Source: Vulgatibacter incomptus (GTDB taxonomy: Bacteria; Myxococcota; Myxococcia; Myxococcales; Vulgatibacteraceae). Taken from it: DNA of 64,000 bases. Location of the stretch: assembly GCF_001263175.1 (NCBI RefSeq), contig NZ_CP012332.1, positions 3,740,220 to 3,804,219 of the forward strand. The letters are read 5' to 3'. Shown here in pieces: positions 26,624-37,449 of this stretch; within the stretch, counting starts at the first letter, position 1, and each line of letters opens with the position of its first letter. The notes under the pieces are model-generated. The model made no database searches. It had not been told where the DNA came from and saw only the letters and a list, made by a program, of their open reading frames with translations. A program made the translations under genes and the position numbers.

Positions 26624-27201
26624 TAGATCTTGCCGCCCGCCGCCTGGAGGAGCTGGCACGGGCTGCAGAGCGCCGGATGCCGATGCTCGAGCTCGTCCGC
26701 GGAGCGGATCCCGGCCATCGCGCACCGGGTGTCGTCGCAGCTCCGGAGGCCAAGGGAGAGGCCGACCGCCCAGGCGGAGAGGGCGGACACCCGGCGTAGC
26801 AGGCGTCCCTCGTCGGCTACCCGCAGGCGGACGAGGCTGATCACGGCGGAGCGGAAGTCCCGATCGCCGTCGCCGAAGATGAAGTCCGCTTCCGGCTCGA
26901 AGAGATCCTGGTTGCCGATGGCGAGGAGCAGGTCTCGGCCGCGAACCGTCTGCCCCTGCCAGAGCTTGCGGAGGATCGAGGCGGCGTGGTGCTGGTTTCG
27001 GGAGGGGTTGAGGGCGTACTTCGGGCTCGCCAGCGCCGGGGCGATCGCGGTCGAGAAGCCGAAGGTCGCGCGGACCCCCGACGCCGCGGCGTCTAGGATC
27101 TTCCGGTGGACGTCGCCCAGGGCGACGATCCCGACCCGGGTGGAGACGGTGGGCTCGGGAGCAGGGCGGGCGGAGCCGATCAGCTCCGCCGCCCCGCCCA
27201 A
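26623..27201 (-). CDS. Archaemetzincin-family protein lacking the catalytic zinc site
   Basis: 192 residues if read from TTG 27201, the only start in frame after tRNA-Gln. The fold matches archaemetzincin (zinc metalloprotease): VGIVALGDV at the N-terminus, FGFSTAIAPALASPKYALNPSRNQ, and DLFEPEADFIFGDGD. The active site normally reads HExxHxxGxxHC. Here the aligned segment is WAVGLSLGLRSC, so all three zinc-binding His and the Glu are replaced. The four Cys of the second, structural zinc are kept: RSCDDTRCAM and LCSPCQ. The protein therefore looks like a pseudoenzyme. It is directly followed by a coupled Cys-cluster gene. Confidence 0.72.
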   Translation of the reverse strand: MGGAAELIGSARPAPEPTVSTRVGIVALGDVHRKILDAAASGVRATFGFSTAIAPALASPKYALNPSRNQHHAASILRKLWQGQTVRGRDLLLAIGNQDLFEPEADFIFGDGDRDFRSAVISLVRLRVADEGRLLRRVSALSAWAVGLSLGLRSCDDTRCAMAGIRSADELEHRHPALCSPCQLLQAAGGKI

Positions 27202-27206
27202 ATTGA

Positions 27207-27277
27207 CTGCGGTGGATGGATTCGAACCATCATTAAGAGATTCAAAGTCTCTTGTCCTACCCTTGGACGACACCGCA
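27207..27277 (-). tRNA. tRNA-Gln (anticodon TTG)
   Basis: The minus strand folds as a standard cloverleaf of 71 bases: acceptor stem TGCGGTG with CACCGCA, D stem GTCC/GGAC, anticodon stem AGAGA/TCTCT with loop CTTTGAA (anticodon TTG), and T stem GATGG/CCATC with loop TTCGAAT. The discriminator is G, as in tRNA-Gln. CCA is not encoded. It lies immediately upstream of the archaemetzincin homologue on the same strand. Confidence 0.95.
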
Positions 27278-27479
27278 ACAAGCCTCGCGATCTCGGCCAC
27301 GAGCCGCTCCCTCCGAACGACGACGGTGGCCGAAAGAGGCGGGTAGCTTGACCTGAGGGCGGTCCTCGGCGCAACCCCCAACCGCTCCCTTCCCCGGTCT
27401 TTCGAACGATCGATCGCGGAGGAGGAGGCGCCGGAGGCCGCACATTCGCGGCCCCCGGATGGTGCGCGCCCCAGAGCCG

Positions 27480-29975
<2,496 letters not shown>

Positions 29976-30099
29976 CTAGGATTTTGCGTGGATTCCCGCA
30001 AAAAGGATCGCCTCGGAGGGCGACCCGCTTTCATACCATGCGAAAAGCGGGCTCCACAAGCTTCGATTCAACCCCGAAGATCCCGATTTTCTTCCGTTT

Positions 30100-31212
30100 T
30101 CAGCTCGCTCGGTCGAGGGGCGCGAAGGTGCCTTCGCGAACGGCGTAGAAACGCGCGTCGGGGCCCGCCGCACCGCCCAGGAGCTCCGGATCGGTGGTGG
30201 TCAAAAGCACCTGTCCGTCGAGGGAGGCGAGGTAGGAGCAGAGCTGCTCGTTGCGCTCCCGATCGAGCTCGGAGGAGACGTCGTCGAGAAGTAGCAGGGG
30301 CTGATAGCCCAGGCTCTCGCGCAGGTTCTCGATCTCGCCGATCTTCAGGGCGAGGACGAGGGCGCGCTGCTGGCCCTGGGAGGCATAGGCCCTCGCCGGA
30401 CGGCCGGCCAGCTTGATCCCCAGGGTGTCGGCGTGGGGGCCGACGCTGGTGTAGCCCCGCTCCCGATCGCGGGGGAGGCGGGTCGAGAGCTCCTCCAGGA
30501 GCCGGGCCGCGATCTCCTCCTCCCCCACCCCGCCCTCGGCGACCTTCGGCGCGTAGCGCAGGGCCCCCTCGAGCTGGCCACGGCTCAGGCCCGCGAGCAC
30601 CGTCTCGAAACGCGGCGCGAGCTCGTCGACGAGGCGGAGCCTGCGGGCCACCAGGCGGGCGCCCTGGCGCGCGAGGGGGGCGTCGAAGGCCTCCACCAGC
30701 TCGAGCCTCGCGCCTTCGCGCAGGAGACGATTTCGGGACTTCAGGGCGCGGGCGTAGTCGCGGCTCTCGCCGAGGTAGCCGGGGAAGCGGTTGAAGACCG
30801 CGCGATCGAGGAAGCGTCGGCGCAGCTCCGGCCCGCCTTTCACCAGGGCGAGGTCGTCCGGCGTGAAGGCCACCACCGAGACGCCGCCGAAGTAGTCCTC
30901 GAGCTCCCGGACCTTCTTGCCGTCGACGAAGGCCTGGCGGCTGCCGTCTGCGACCTCGACCCCGAAGACGCGAGTCGTCGCGCCGAGCTCGAAGCTGCCC
31001 TCCACCTTGCAGCCCTTCGCGCCGAAGCGCGGGAGCTCCGAGAGCCGGCTCGTCCGCAGGGGCTTCAGGGTGGCGAGGAAGTAGACCGCCTCGAGGAGGT
31101 TGGTCTTTCCCTGGCCGTTGGGGCCGACGACTACCGTGGCCCGGGGCCCGAGGTCGACCCGCGCCGCCTCGATGTTGCGGAAGTCCCGCAGACGGAGATC
31201 GAGGAGGCGCAA
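30100..31212 (-). CDS. recF: DNA replication and repair protein RecF
   Basis: 370 residues, typical. It is an SMC-like ATPase that loads RecA at gaps with RecOR. Marks: RLLDLRLRDFRNIEAARVDL, Walker A VGPNGQGKTNLLEA near residue 30-43, YTSVGPHADTL, SQGQQRALVLALKIGEI (signature), and Walker B LLLLDDVSSELD near residue 305. It lies 16 bases after dnaN and 139 bases before gyrB in the conserved order. Confidence 0.96.
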   Translation of the reverse strand: MRLLDLRLRDFRNIEAARVDLGPRATVVVGPNGQGKTNLLEAVYFLATLKPLRTSRLSELPRFGAKGCKVEGSFELGATTRVFGVEVADGSRQAFVDGKKVRELEDYFGGVSVVAFTPDDLALVKGGPELRRRFLDRAVFNRFPGYLGESRDYARALKSRNRLLREGARLELVEAFDAPLARQGARLVARRLRLVDELAPRFETVLAGLSRGQLEGALRYAPKVAEGGVGEEEIAARLLEELSTRLPRDRERGYTSVGPHADTLGIKLAGRPARAYASQGQQRALVLALKIGEIENLRESLGYQPLLLLDDVSSELDRERNEQLCSYLASLDGQVLLTTTDPELLGGAAGPDARFYAVREGTFAPLDRAS

Positions 31213-31228
31213 CGGTCCGGACCCCGCG

Positions 31229-32338
31229 TCAGATCCGGACCGGCATCACCACCGCGGTGTACGTCTTGTCGCCTGCCGGATGGATCACGCCGGGCGAGAG
31301 ATCGTCGGTGAGCTCGAGGGCCACATCCTCGTCGGGCAGCGCCGTGAGGACGTCGATCAGGTAGCGGGCGTTGAAGCCGATCTGGAGGTTCGCGCCGGTG
31401 CCGTCGATCGCGAGCTCCTCGTGGGCCTCGCCGAGGTCCGGGTTCTGGCTCGACACGCGCAGCACCGCTTCGCCCACCTCGAGCTTCACGGTGCGGACCT
31501 GATCCTGCGAGAGGAGCGAGACCCGCTTCAGCGTCTCGAGGAAGCGCACCCGGTTCACCTGGACCGTCCGGGCGCTCTCCTTCGGGATCACCTGGGCGTA
31601 CTCGGGGAACTGGCCGTTCACGAGCTGCATGATCATCGAGAGACCGGGGCGACGGAGCATCGCGGCGTTGCCGGCGAAGCCGAGCTCCACCTCTTCGGTG
31701 CCGGCCTCCGCGAGCAGCCTCTTGAGCTCGTGCATGCCCTTGCGAGGCACGATCACGCCGCGGGCCAACCCGAAGTCGCCCTCGACCGGCCTCTCGACCA
31801 GGGAGAGGCGGTGGCCGTCCGTGGCGACCATGCGGGCGCCGCCGCCGTTGGCCACCGGCTCGAAGAAGACGCCGTTCAGGTTGAAACGGGTGTCGTCGGT
31901 GGAGATCGCGAAGGAGGTCCGCTCGATCATCTCCAGGAGCTGGCGGGCCCGCACGGTGACGAAGGGCACCTTGGTCTGGAGCGGGAGGTCGGGGAAGTCG
32001 TCGGCCGGGCTCCCCACGATCCGGAAGTGCGAGGCGCCGCAGCGAATCTCCAGATAGTGGTTCTGGCCCTGCTTGAGGACCACCATCGGCTCCGGGAGCA
32101 TCTTCGCGATGTCATAGAGGTGGCGGGCCGAGACGGTGGTCCGTCCCTCCTTGAGCACCTCGGCGCGGTGCTCGCTGACCACGCCGACCTCCATGTCGAA
32201 GGCCGTGACCTTGAGCGAGCCGGAGGCCGCCTCGAGGAGCACGTTCGAGAGGATCGGCATCGCCGCCTTCTTCTCGACGATTCCCTGGGCCCGGTAGAGC
32301 GCCTTCGTCAGCTCCTCAACCGCGATCTGCAGCTCCAT
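31229..32338 (-). CDS. dnaN: DNA polymerase III beta subunit (sliding clamp)
   Basis: 369 residues, three repeated clamp domains. Begins MELQIAVEELTKALYRAQGIVEKKAAMPILSN, with ARHLYDIAKMLP and the clamp-specific LLEMIERTSFAISTDDTRFNLNGV and later LNARYLIDVL-like block (FNARYLIDVLTAL), ending MPVRI. The ring tethers polymerase III and other proteins to DNA. It follows dnaA on the same strand with the oriC candidate between them. Confidence 0.97.
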   Translation of the reverse strand: MELQIAVEELTKALYRAQGIVEKKAAMPILSNVLLEAASGSLKVTAFDMEVGVVSEHRAEVLKEGRTTVSARHLYDIAKMLPEPMVVLKQGQNHYLEIRCGASHFRIVGSPADDFPDLPLQTKVPFVTVRARQLLEMIERTSFAISTDDTRFNLNGVFFEPVANGGGARMVATDGHRLSLVERPVEGDFGLARGVIVPRKGMHELKRLLAEAGTEEVELGFAGNAAMLRRPGLSMIMQLVNGQFPEYAQVIPKESARTVQVNRVRFLETLKRVSLLSQDQVRTVKLEVGEAVLRVSSQNPDLGEAHEELAIDGTGANLQIGFNARYLIDVLTALPDEDVALELTDDLSPGVIHPAGDKTYTAVVMPVRI

Positions 32339-32924
32339 CGGTTCTCCTCCTCCGTCAACGCCCGAATAAGGCTCAATAGAGATCAGAAAGGGATCAAGAT
32401 CGTAGCAGATCGTAGGGGTTGTGAACTTGTGAACAATCCGCGACTCCAGCGGAATCGCTTCGAGTTTTTCCCACGTCCCCTTGGGAGCGCCTGCGGATCT
32501 CCACGGCGCGGCCTGTGTAGCATCGGGCTTCGAGGACTGTCAACGCGGGGATCCCGCAATGGATCCTCTGCGATCCACAGGCTGATCCGAGCGAAGATCC
32601 ACAAGTTTTCCAGAGATCGGTCCAGGCATCGGTAGAGGGGGATCCGTTCACGAAAGGTAGCTGTGGATTGATCTTCGGGTAATAGGCAAACGAAGGCCCC
32701 GGCCCTGAGATATCCACAGGCCTTTCGCAGCGCGGATCGGACGCCGGCGCGAGGGGAGCTCGTGCGCTCCTCATCAGAAATTTCAGTGATTTCGATAGCT
32801 TGCTGGACAGAGCCGGGCAGCTGCGCCCAGGCGCAGCCCGGCCCGTCGACAGAGTTATCGACAGGCTGTGGAAATCGTGTGGAGATTTTGGGCTTGCGCG
32901 GCAGGAGGCGCTGCCGCGGGCAGG
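32339..32924. other. Probable chromosomal origin of replication (oriC)
   Basis: 586 non-coding bases between dnaA and dnaN. DnaA-box-like 9-mers against TTATCCACA: CGATCCACA 32571-32579, AGATCCACA 32595-32603, TGTGGATTG 32662-32670, ATATCCACA 32710-32718, TTATCGACA 32855-32863, TGTGGAAAT 32867-32875 and TGTGGAGAT 32878-32886. An A/T-rich patch at 32771-32806 (ATCAGAAATTTCAGTGATTT) is a candidate unwinding element. GATC is dense: four copies between 32381 and 32412, and GATCC at 32562, 32572, 32584 and 32596, spaced 10-12 bases. Position and boxes support oriC; activity is inferred. Confidence 0.82.
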
Positions 32925-34355
32925 CTAGGCACCGGTGATCTGGCGCTCGAGCTCCTCCAACTCCCGGGCGAAGGGCGAGCCCTCCACCCGCTTCTCGGCG
33001 ACCCGCTCCACCGCGGCCATGACCGTCGTGTGGTGCTTGTTGCCGAAGGCGCCGCCGATGGTCGGGAACGAGTCGCCGATCAGCTTGCGGCAGAAGTACA
33101 TGGCGACCGAACGCGCGTTGGCGATGGGCCGGAGCCTCTTCTCGCCCCGCAGGTCGTCGGTGGTCAGGCCGTAGTAGCGGGCGACCACCTTCTGCACGTG
33201 ATCGCTGGAGAGGGCCTGCCGCTGCGGCAGGAGGTCGCGGAGGATCTCCTGGGCGTAGGCGGGCGAGAGCGGCCGCCCCGTGAGGTTTGCGTGGGCCGCG
33301 AGGCGGGTCAGCGCGCCCTCGAGGTCGCGGACGCTCCGCGAGATCTTCGAGGCGACGAACTGCGCCACGTCGTCCGGGAGGTTGACCCTCTCGAACTCCG
33401 CCTTCCGCTTGATGATCGCGATCCGGACCTCGAAGGGAGGCTCGTAGACGTCGGCGGTCAGGCCCGACGTGAAGCGGGTGCGCAGCCGGGACTCGATGTT
33501 CGGCAGCTCGTTCGGGTTGATGTCCGACGTGAGGATGATCGCCTTGCCGGCGTCGTGCAGGTCGTTGAACGTATGGAAGAACTCGTTCTGCGTCTCCTGC
33601 GCCTTCTTGAGGACCTGGATGTCGTCCATCATCAGGACGTCCACGCCCTGCCGGAACCGGCGGCGGAACTCCTCCATCTGGCCCTTCTTCACGAGGGTGA
33701 CGAACTCGTTCAAGAAGTGCTCGGCCGAGATGTAGACCACGCGCATCTTCGGATCGCGCTCGAGGATCCGGTTGCCGATCGCGTGGAGCAGGTGGGTCTT
33801 GCCGAGGCCGGTGCCGCCGTAGATGAAGAGCGGGTTGTACTGCTTGCCCGGGTTCTCGGCGACCGCCGCCGCAGCAGCAGCCGCGAGCTGGTTCGACGGC
33901 CCGACGACGAAGTTCTCGAAGGTGAAGCGCTCGGAGAGCTTGGGCCGCGGGCGGGCGACCTCGATCTCGCCGATCACCACCTCGTCGCTCTGCCGGACGG
34001 GTTCTCTCGCGACGGGCTGGGCGCCGGCCTTCCGCGCCTCGTCGATCACGAACTCGATCTCGAGCGGCTCACCCGCCGCGGAGTGGACCGCCTTGCGGAC
34101 CAGGTCGACGTAGTGGGTCACGATCCAGTCGCGAACGAAGAGGCTGGGCACGCCGAGCGTGAGGGTCCTCTCGTCCCTCGAGACCTCGGTGATCTGCGAG
34201 ATCCAGTTCTCGTAGAGGTAGTCGGTCGTCGAGTGCCGCAGCTTCTCGAGCGCTCTCTCCCACACCGATGTTCCCTTGGGTTCCAGCGTCTCGCTCCTCG
34301 CGTATGCGGCCACGCCTGGCAGAGTTCCGTCGTCCGGGCTCTCGATTCGATCCAT
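32925..34355 (-). CDS. dnaA: Chromosomal replication initiator DnaA
   Basis: 476 residues from the ATG at 34355, which has GGGAGGGAAG upstream; in-frame codons upstream of it have no similarity. Domain I (WERALEKLRHSTTDYLYENWIS, with LFVRDWI) is followed by a linker, then the AAA+ domain starting FTFENFVVGPSNQLA with Walker A GGTGLGKTH near residue 179 and Walker B VLMMDDIQ. Domain IV binds DNA at the end: LRGEKRLRPIANARSVAMYF and GNKHHTTVMAAVERV. It initiates replication at the adjacent oriC and probably autoregulates through boxes nearby. Confidence 0.97.
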   Translation of the reverse strand: MDRIESPDDGTLPGVAAYARSETLEPKGTSVWERALEKLRHSTTDYLYENWISQITEVSRDERTLTLGVPSLFVRDWIVTHYVDLVRKAVHSAAGEPLEIEFVIDEARKAGAQPVAREPVRQSDEVVIGEIEVARPRPKLSERFTFENFVVGPSNQLAAAAAAAVAENPGKQYNPLFIYGGTGLGKTHLLHAIGNRILERDPKMRVVYISAEHFLNEFVTLVKKGQMEEFRRRFRQGVDVLMMDDIQVLKKAQETQNEFFHTFNDLHDAGKAIILTSDINPNELPNIESRLRTRFTSGLTADVYEPPFEVRIAIIKRKAEFERVNLPDDVAQFVASKISRSVRDLEGALTRLAAHANLTGRPLSPAYAQEILRDLLPQRQALSSDHVQKVVARYYGLTTDDLRGEKRLRPIANARSVAMYFCRKLIGDSFPTIGGAFGNKHHTTVMAAVERVAEKRVEGSPFARELEELERQITGA

Positions 34356-34798
34356 GTGCCGCTTCCCTCCCCCTGGGACGCGGAGCTTCGATCCGCCGCC
34401 ACCCCGTCCCGAAGGATCCGCACGGGACCACCATCGGTTCGCCCTACCGCTGAGGCGGCGGGAGATCGATTGGCGGTCGTCTGGCGGGCGGGGAGACGGG
34501 CAGATGATCGCCCGGTCGTAACGTTGCGTGGCTTGCATAGCGAAAACGGATCGCAGGCGTCAACGGGTTCGCTGGAACCTGCTGAAAGATCGAGGGTTCC
34601 GCGATCCGTGCGATCACGAATCCTCCGATCGGATCACGATCTCGGACGATCCGATCGCGCTATGGTGATCGCTCGTGTGGACGGCCGGGGCGTTTTGGTC
34701 TTGACAGCAGGCCGCCCCATGAGCTTGATCCCCGCTTTCTTACGCCCACCCGCGCTTCGCATCGGCGCGCGAACCCGGGGCGACAGAGGGAACACGCC
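34356..34798. promoter_or_regulatory. Divergent dnaA-rpmH control region with a dense GATC cluster
   Basis: 443 bases with no gene. GATC occurs at 34588, 34603, 34612, 34627, 34632, 34638, 34648, 34653 and 34667, nine copies in 84 bases. The region must contain the leftward dnaA promoter and the rightward rpmH promoter. No consensus DnaA box was seen here, in contrast to the dnaA-dnaN gap. Confidence 0.65.
34701..34729 (+). promoter_or_regulatory. Candidate promoter of the rpmH operon
   Basis: A perfect -35 TTGACA at 34701-34706 is followed after 17 bases by CTTGAT at 34724-34729, a weak -10 (three of six matches). It lies about 70 bases before the rpmH start. The -35 is convincing; the -10 is tentative. 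Confidence 0.5.
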
Positions 34799-34948
34799 GT
34801 GAAGCGTACCTACCAGCCGAAGAAGATCCGCCGCAACCGTACCCACGGCTTCCGCAAGCGCAACGCCACCAAGGCGGGTCGCGACGTGCTCAAGCGCCGC
34901 CGCGCGAAGGGCCGCAAGCGGCTCACCACCTCTGCGCCCAAGAAGTAG
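34799..34948 (+). CDS. rpmH: 50S ribosomal protein L34
   Basis: 49 residues from a GTG at 34799 (GAGGGAA upstream). The sequence begins [20 protein letters not shown] and continues with [21 protein letters not shown], the invariant L34 pattern, plus a short C-terminal tail TTSAPKK. It is a small basic protein of the large ribosomal subunit, followed 19 bases later by rnpA, the universal neighbour. Confidence 0.97.
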   Translation: MKRTYQPKKIRRNRTHGFRKRNATKAGRDVLKRRRAKGRKRLTTSAPKK

Positions 34949-34967
34949 CCGTACCTCCGCCCGGGCC

Positions 34968-35375
34968 ATGCCGGAACCGACCAGCGGCGCGACGGGGGCT
35001 TCGTTCCCGAAGGACCAGCGTCTCCTCTCGCGCGGGGACTTCCTCCGCGCGAAGGCGCGTGGCCGCAAGGTCCACACCGAGCATCTCCTAGCGCTCGCGC
35101 TTCCCCCTCCGGCATCCGCCAGGGGGCGGCGCGTTGGCCTCACCGTTTCCGGCAAGGTCGGGAACTCGGTGGAGCGCAACCGGGTGAAGCGCTGGCTGCG
35201 GCAGATCTTCCGCACCGAGCGCGACGCCCTGCCCGACCGGGTCGATCTCGTCCTGATCGCCAAGCAGGGAGCGCCGGACGCTGACGAGGCCCGGCTCCGC
35301 GCCGAGTTCCTCGAGGTGGCCCGGAAGCTTCGTCAGCCCCCCTCGTCGGCCGCCGGCAAGAAGGAGGGCCGATGA
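34968..35375 (+). CDS. rnpA: Ribonuclease P protein component
   Basis: 135 residues. It binds the RNase P RNA and aids 5' maturation of tRNA precursors. Marks: [46 protein letters not shown] (the RNR motif is diagnostic). The N-terminal 15 residues and basic C-terminus vary. The stop overlaps the yidD start (ATGA), so the two are coupled. Confidence 0.93.
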   Translation: MPEPTSGATGASFPKDQRLLSRGDFLRAKARGRKVHTEHLLALALPPPASARGRRVGLTVSGKVGNSVERNRVKRWLRQIFRTERDALPDRVDLVLIAKQGAPDADEARLRAEFLEVARKLRQPPSSAAGKKEGR

Positions 35376-35626
35376 TCGCCCTCCTGCTGAGCCTCCCGAT
35401 CCGGGCGTATCGCGCGCTGATCTCCCCCTTCCTCCCAGCGCGCTGCCGTTTCCATCCGAGCTGCTCCGTCTACGCGATCGAGGCCCTTGAGGGCCATGGC
35501 GCGCTGAAGGGGCTCTGGCTCATCCTGCGCCGGCTCGGCCGGTGTCATCCCTTCCATCCGGGTGGCCTGGATCCGGTGCCACCGACCGGCAAGGCGCCGC
35601 ACCGTCTCTCGCGTCGAGCGAGCTGA
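35372..35626 (+). CDS. yidD: Membrane protein insertion efficiency factor YidD
   Basis: 84 residues. Family signature: [30 protein letters not shown] then [24 protein letters not shown], with three conserved Cys. YidD is a small amphipathic inner-membrane-associated protein that helps YidC-dependent insertion. It is coupled to rnpA and lies 34 bases before yidC. Confidence 0.95.
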   Translation: MIALLLSLPIRAYRALISPFLPARCRFHPSCSVYAIEALEGHGALKGLWLILRRLGRCHPFHPGGLDPVPPTGKAPHRLSRRAS

Positions 35627-35660
35627 CGCGGCTCCGCGATCCGAGAGAGGTTTCGAAGCA

Positions 35661-37436
35661 GTGGACAGCAACAAGAGGCTGATCCTCACCGTTGGCATCT
35701 CGCTCGCCATCTTCCTGGGCTACCAGTGGACGATGACGACGTTCTTCCCTGCCCCCGCTCCGCATCCGACGGCTTCCACGGAGATCAAGGAAGCGCCCGG
35801 CTCGGGCGACGTCGTGCCCGCCCTTCACGAGCGGTCCGCCGACGAGGCGGGGAACGAAGGCGACGCCGTCCCTGCTGGCGATGAGGGGACCGTGGTCGCC
35901 GCCGCCCTCCCCCAGCGGGAGGTGACCCTCCGCACGGACGATCTCCTGCTCGGCTTCTCCAGCCACGGCGCGGGCCTGTTCAAGGCCGAGCTCCTGGGCC
36001 GGAAGGGCCAGCGACAGGGCGGCACCGACGCGCCCCAGGTGGACCTCGCCGGCGCGCTGCAGCCGAGCGATCCGCTCCTCTTCGAGGCGACCACGGGCGA
36101 GGGGCTGCCGGTGCTGGGCAATCGCGCGCCCTGCAGCGTCGCTGGCAGCGACGAGCGCTCCGTCACCTTCCTCTGCGATGCCCCGGGCCTCCAGCTCGAG
36201 AAGAAGTTCACCGTCACGGGCGCGCGGACCCTCGACCTCCAGATGGTGCTGCACAACCGCGGCGCCGTGCCCCTCGCCGGCACCCTCGGCCTGCTGATGC
36301 CCGCCCGCGTCGATCCGGCCCGCCAGGTGTCCTCCCGCGGCTGCGCCGGCTTCGGCGGCGCTCCCCCGCAGCCCACGCAGAACATCTGCCGCGCCGACGA
36401 CAAGATCAGCCGTTCCCTGTATCACGCGGATAAACCCTCCGTGACACCCGAGGGCCGCGCGTGGTTCGCCGGCATCGAGGAGCGCTACTTCCTCGCGGTG
36501 GCCGTCCCCGATCAGGCCTCTGCCTGCGAGCTCGTCGCCGAGACCCCCGAGTTCCTCACCACCCACCTGAACACCAAGGTCGCCACGATCGCGCCGGGTG
36601 CCTCCCAGACGGTGCGCTACCAGCTCGTGATCGGGCCGAAGGACATCGGCCTCCTGCAGGACGCGAGCGCCTCCATCGCCTCGAGCACCGGCCTGCCGAA
36701 CCCCAAGCTCGACGAGACCGTCGACCTCGGCTTCTGGGCGGTGATCGCCCGGATCCTGCTCTGGCTGCTCCGCGCCGCCCACCACGTGATCGCCAACTGG
36801 GGCGTCGCGATCATCCTCCTCACCGTGGCGGTGAAGCTCCTCACCCTTCCCCTCGCGTGGAAGTCGATGAAGTCGATGGAGGAGATGCGGAAGCTCGCGC
36901 CCGAGATCGCAAAGCTCAAGGAGAAGTTCGGCAGCGATCGCGAGAAGCTCAACCTCGAGACGATGAAGCTCTACCAGCAGCACAAGGTGAACCCCTTGGG
37001 CGGCTGCCTGCCGATGCTGATCCAGATGCCGATCTGGCTCGCGCTCTACGCCACGCTGCAGACCTCGGTGGAGCTCTACAACGAGCCCTTCATCGCCGGC
37101 TGGATCTCGGATCTGACCTCGAAGGATCCGTACTACGCGCTGCCGCTGGCGATGGGCGTGACCATGTACATCACCCAGAAGATGCAGCCGATGCAGATGG
37201 AGGCGGCGCAGCAGAAGGTGATGCTCTACTTCATGCCGATCTTCTTCACCTTCATCATGCTGCAGCTCCCCGCCGGCCTCACGCTCTACATCTTCACGAA
37301 CAACCTCCTCTCGATCGGCCAGCAGATGGCGCTGCGCAAGAGCATGGGGATTCCGGCGATCGGTGCGCCGCCCCCTGCCGCATCCTCGGCGACCATCGAG
37401 GTCGCGCCCGCGAAGAAGCCGGGAAAGAAGAAGTAG
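35661..37436 (+). CDS. yidC: Membrane protein insertase YidC
   Basis: 591 residues from a GTG at 35661. An N-terminal helix (RLILTVGISLAIFLGYQW) anchors a large periplasmic beta domain (about residues 60-350) with a helical link. The conserved insertase core follows: helix with VAIILLTVAVKLLTLPLAWKSMKSMEEM, then KVNPLGGCLPMLIQMPIWLALY, and ending PAGLTLYIFTNNLLSIGQQM. The C-terminus is basic (KKPGKKK). It inserts proteins such as F0 subunits into the inner membrane alone or with SecYEG. The ATG-less start and the position after yidD are typical of this block. Confidence 0.96.
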   Translation: MDSNKRLILTVGISLAIFLGYQWTMTTFFPAPAPHPTASTEIKEAPGSGDVVPALHERSADEAGNEGDAVPAGDEGTVVAAALPQREVTLRTDDLLLGFSSHGAGLFKAELLGRKGQRQGGTDAPQVDLAGALQPSDPLLFEATTGEGLPVLGNRAPCSVAGSDERSVTFLCDAPGLQLEKKFTVTGARTLDLQMVLHNRGAVPLAGTLGLLMPARVDPARQVSSRGCAGFGGAPPQPTQNICRADDKISRSLYHADKPSVTPEGRAWFAGIEERYFLAVAVPDQASACELVAETPEFLTTHLNTKVATIAPGASQTVRYQLVIGPKDIGLLQDASASIASSTGLPNPKLDETVDLGFWAVIARILLWLLRAAHHVIANWGVAIILLTVAVKLLTLPLAWKSMKSMEEMRKLAPEIAKLKEKFGSDREKLNLETMKLYQQHKVNPLGGCLPMLIQMPIWLALYATLQTSVELYNEPFIAGWISDLTSKDPYYALPLAMGVTMYITQKMQPMQMEAAQQKVMLYFMPIFFTFIMLQLPAGLTLYIFTNNLLSIGQQMALRKSMGIPAIGAPPPAASSATIEVAPAKKPGKKK

Positions 37437-37449
37437 GAGATCTCCGACC

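Noticed and set aside
26623-27381. A longer archaemetzincin start upstream at 27381
   Set aside because: That frame runs through the tRNA-Gln gene, and the added residues have no family similarity.
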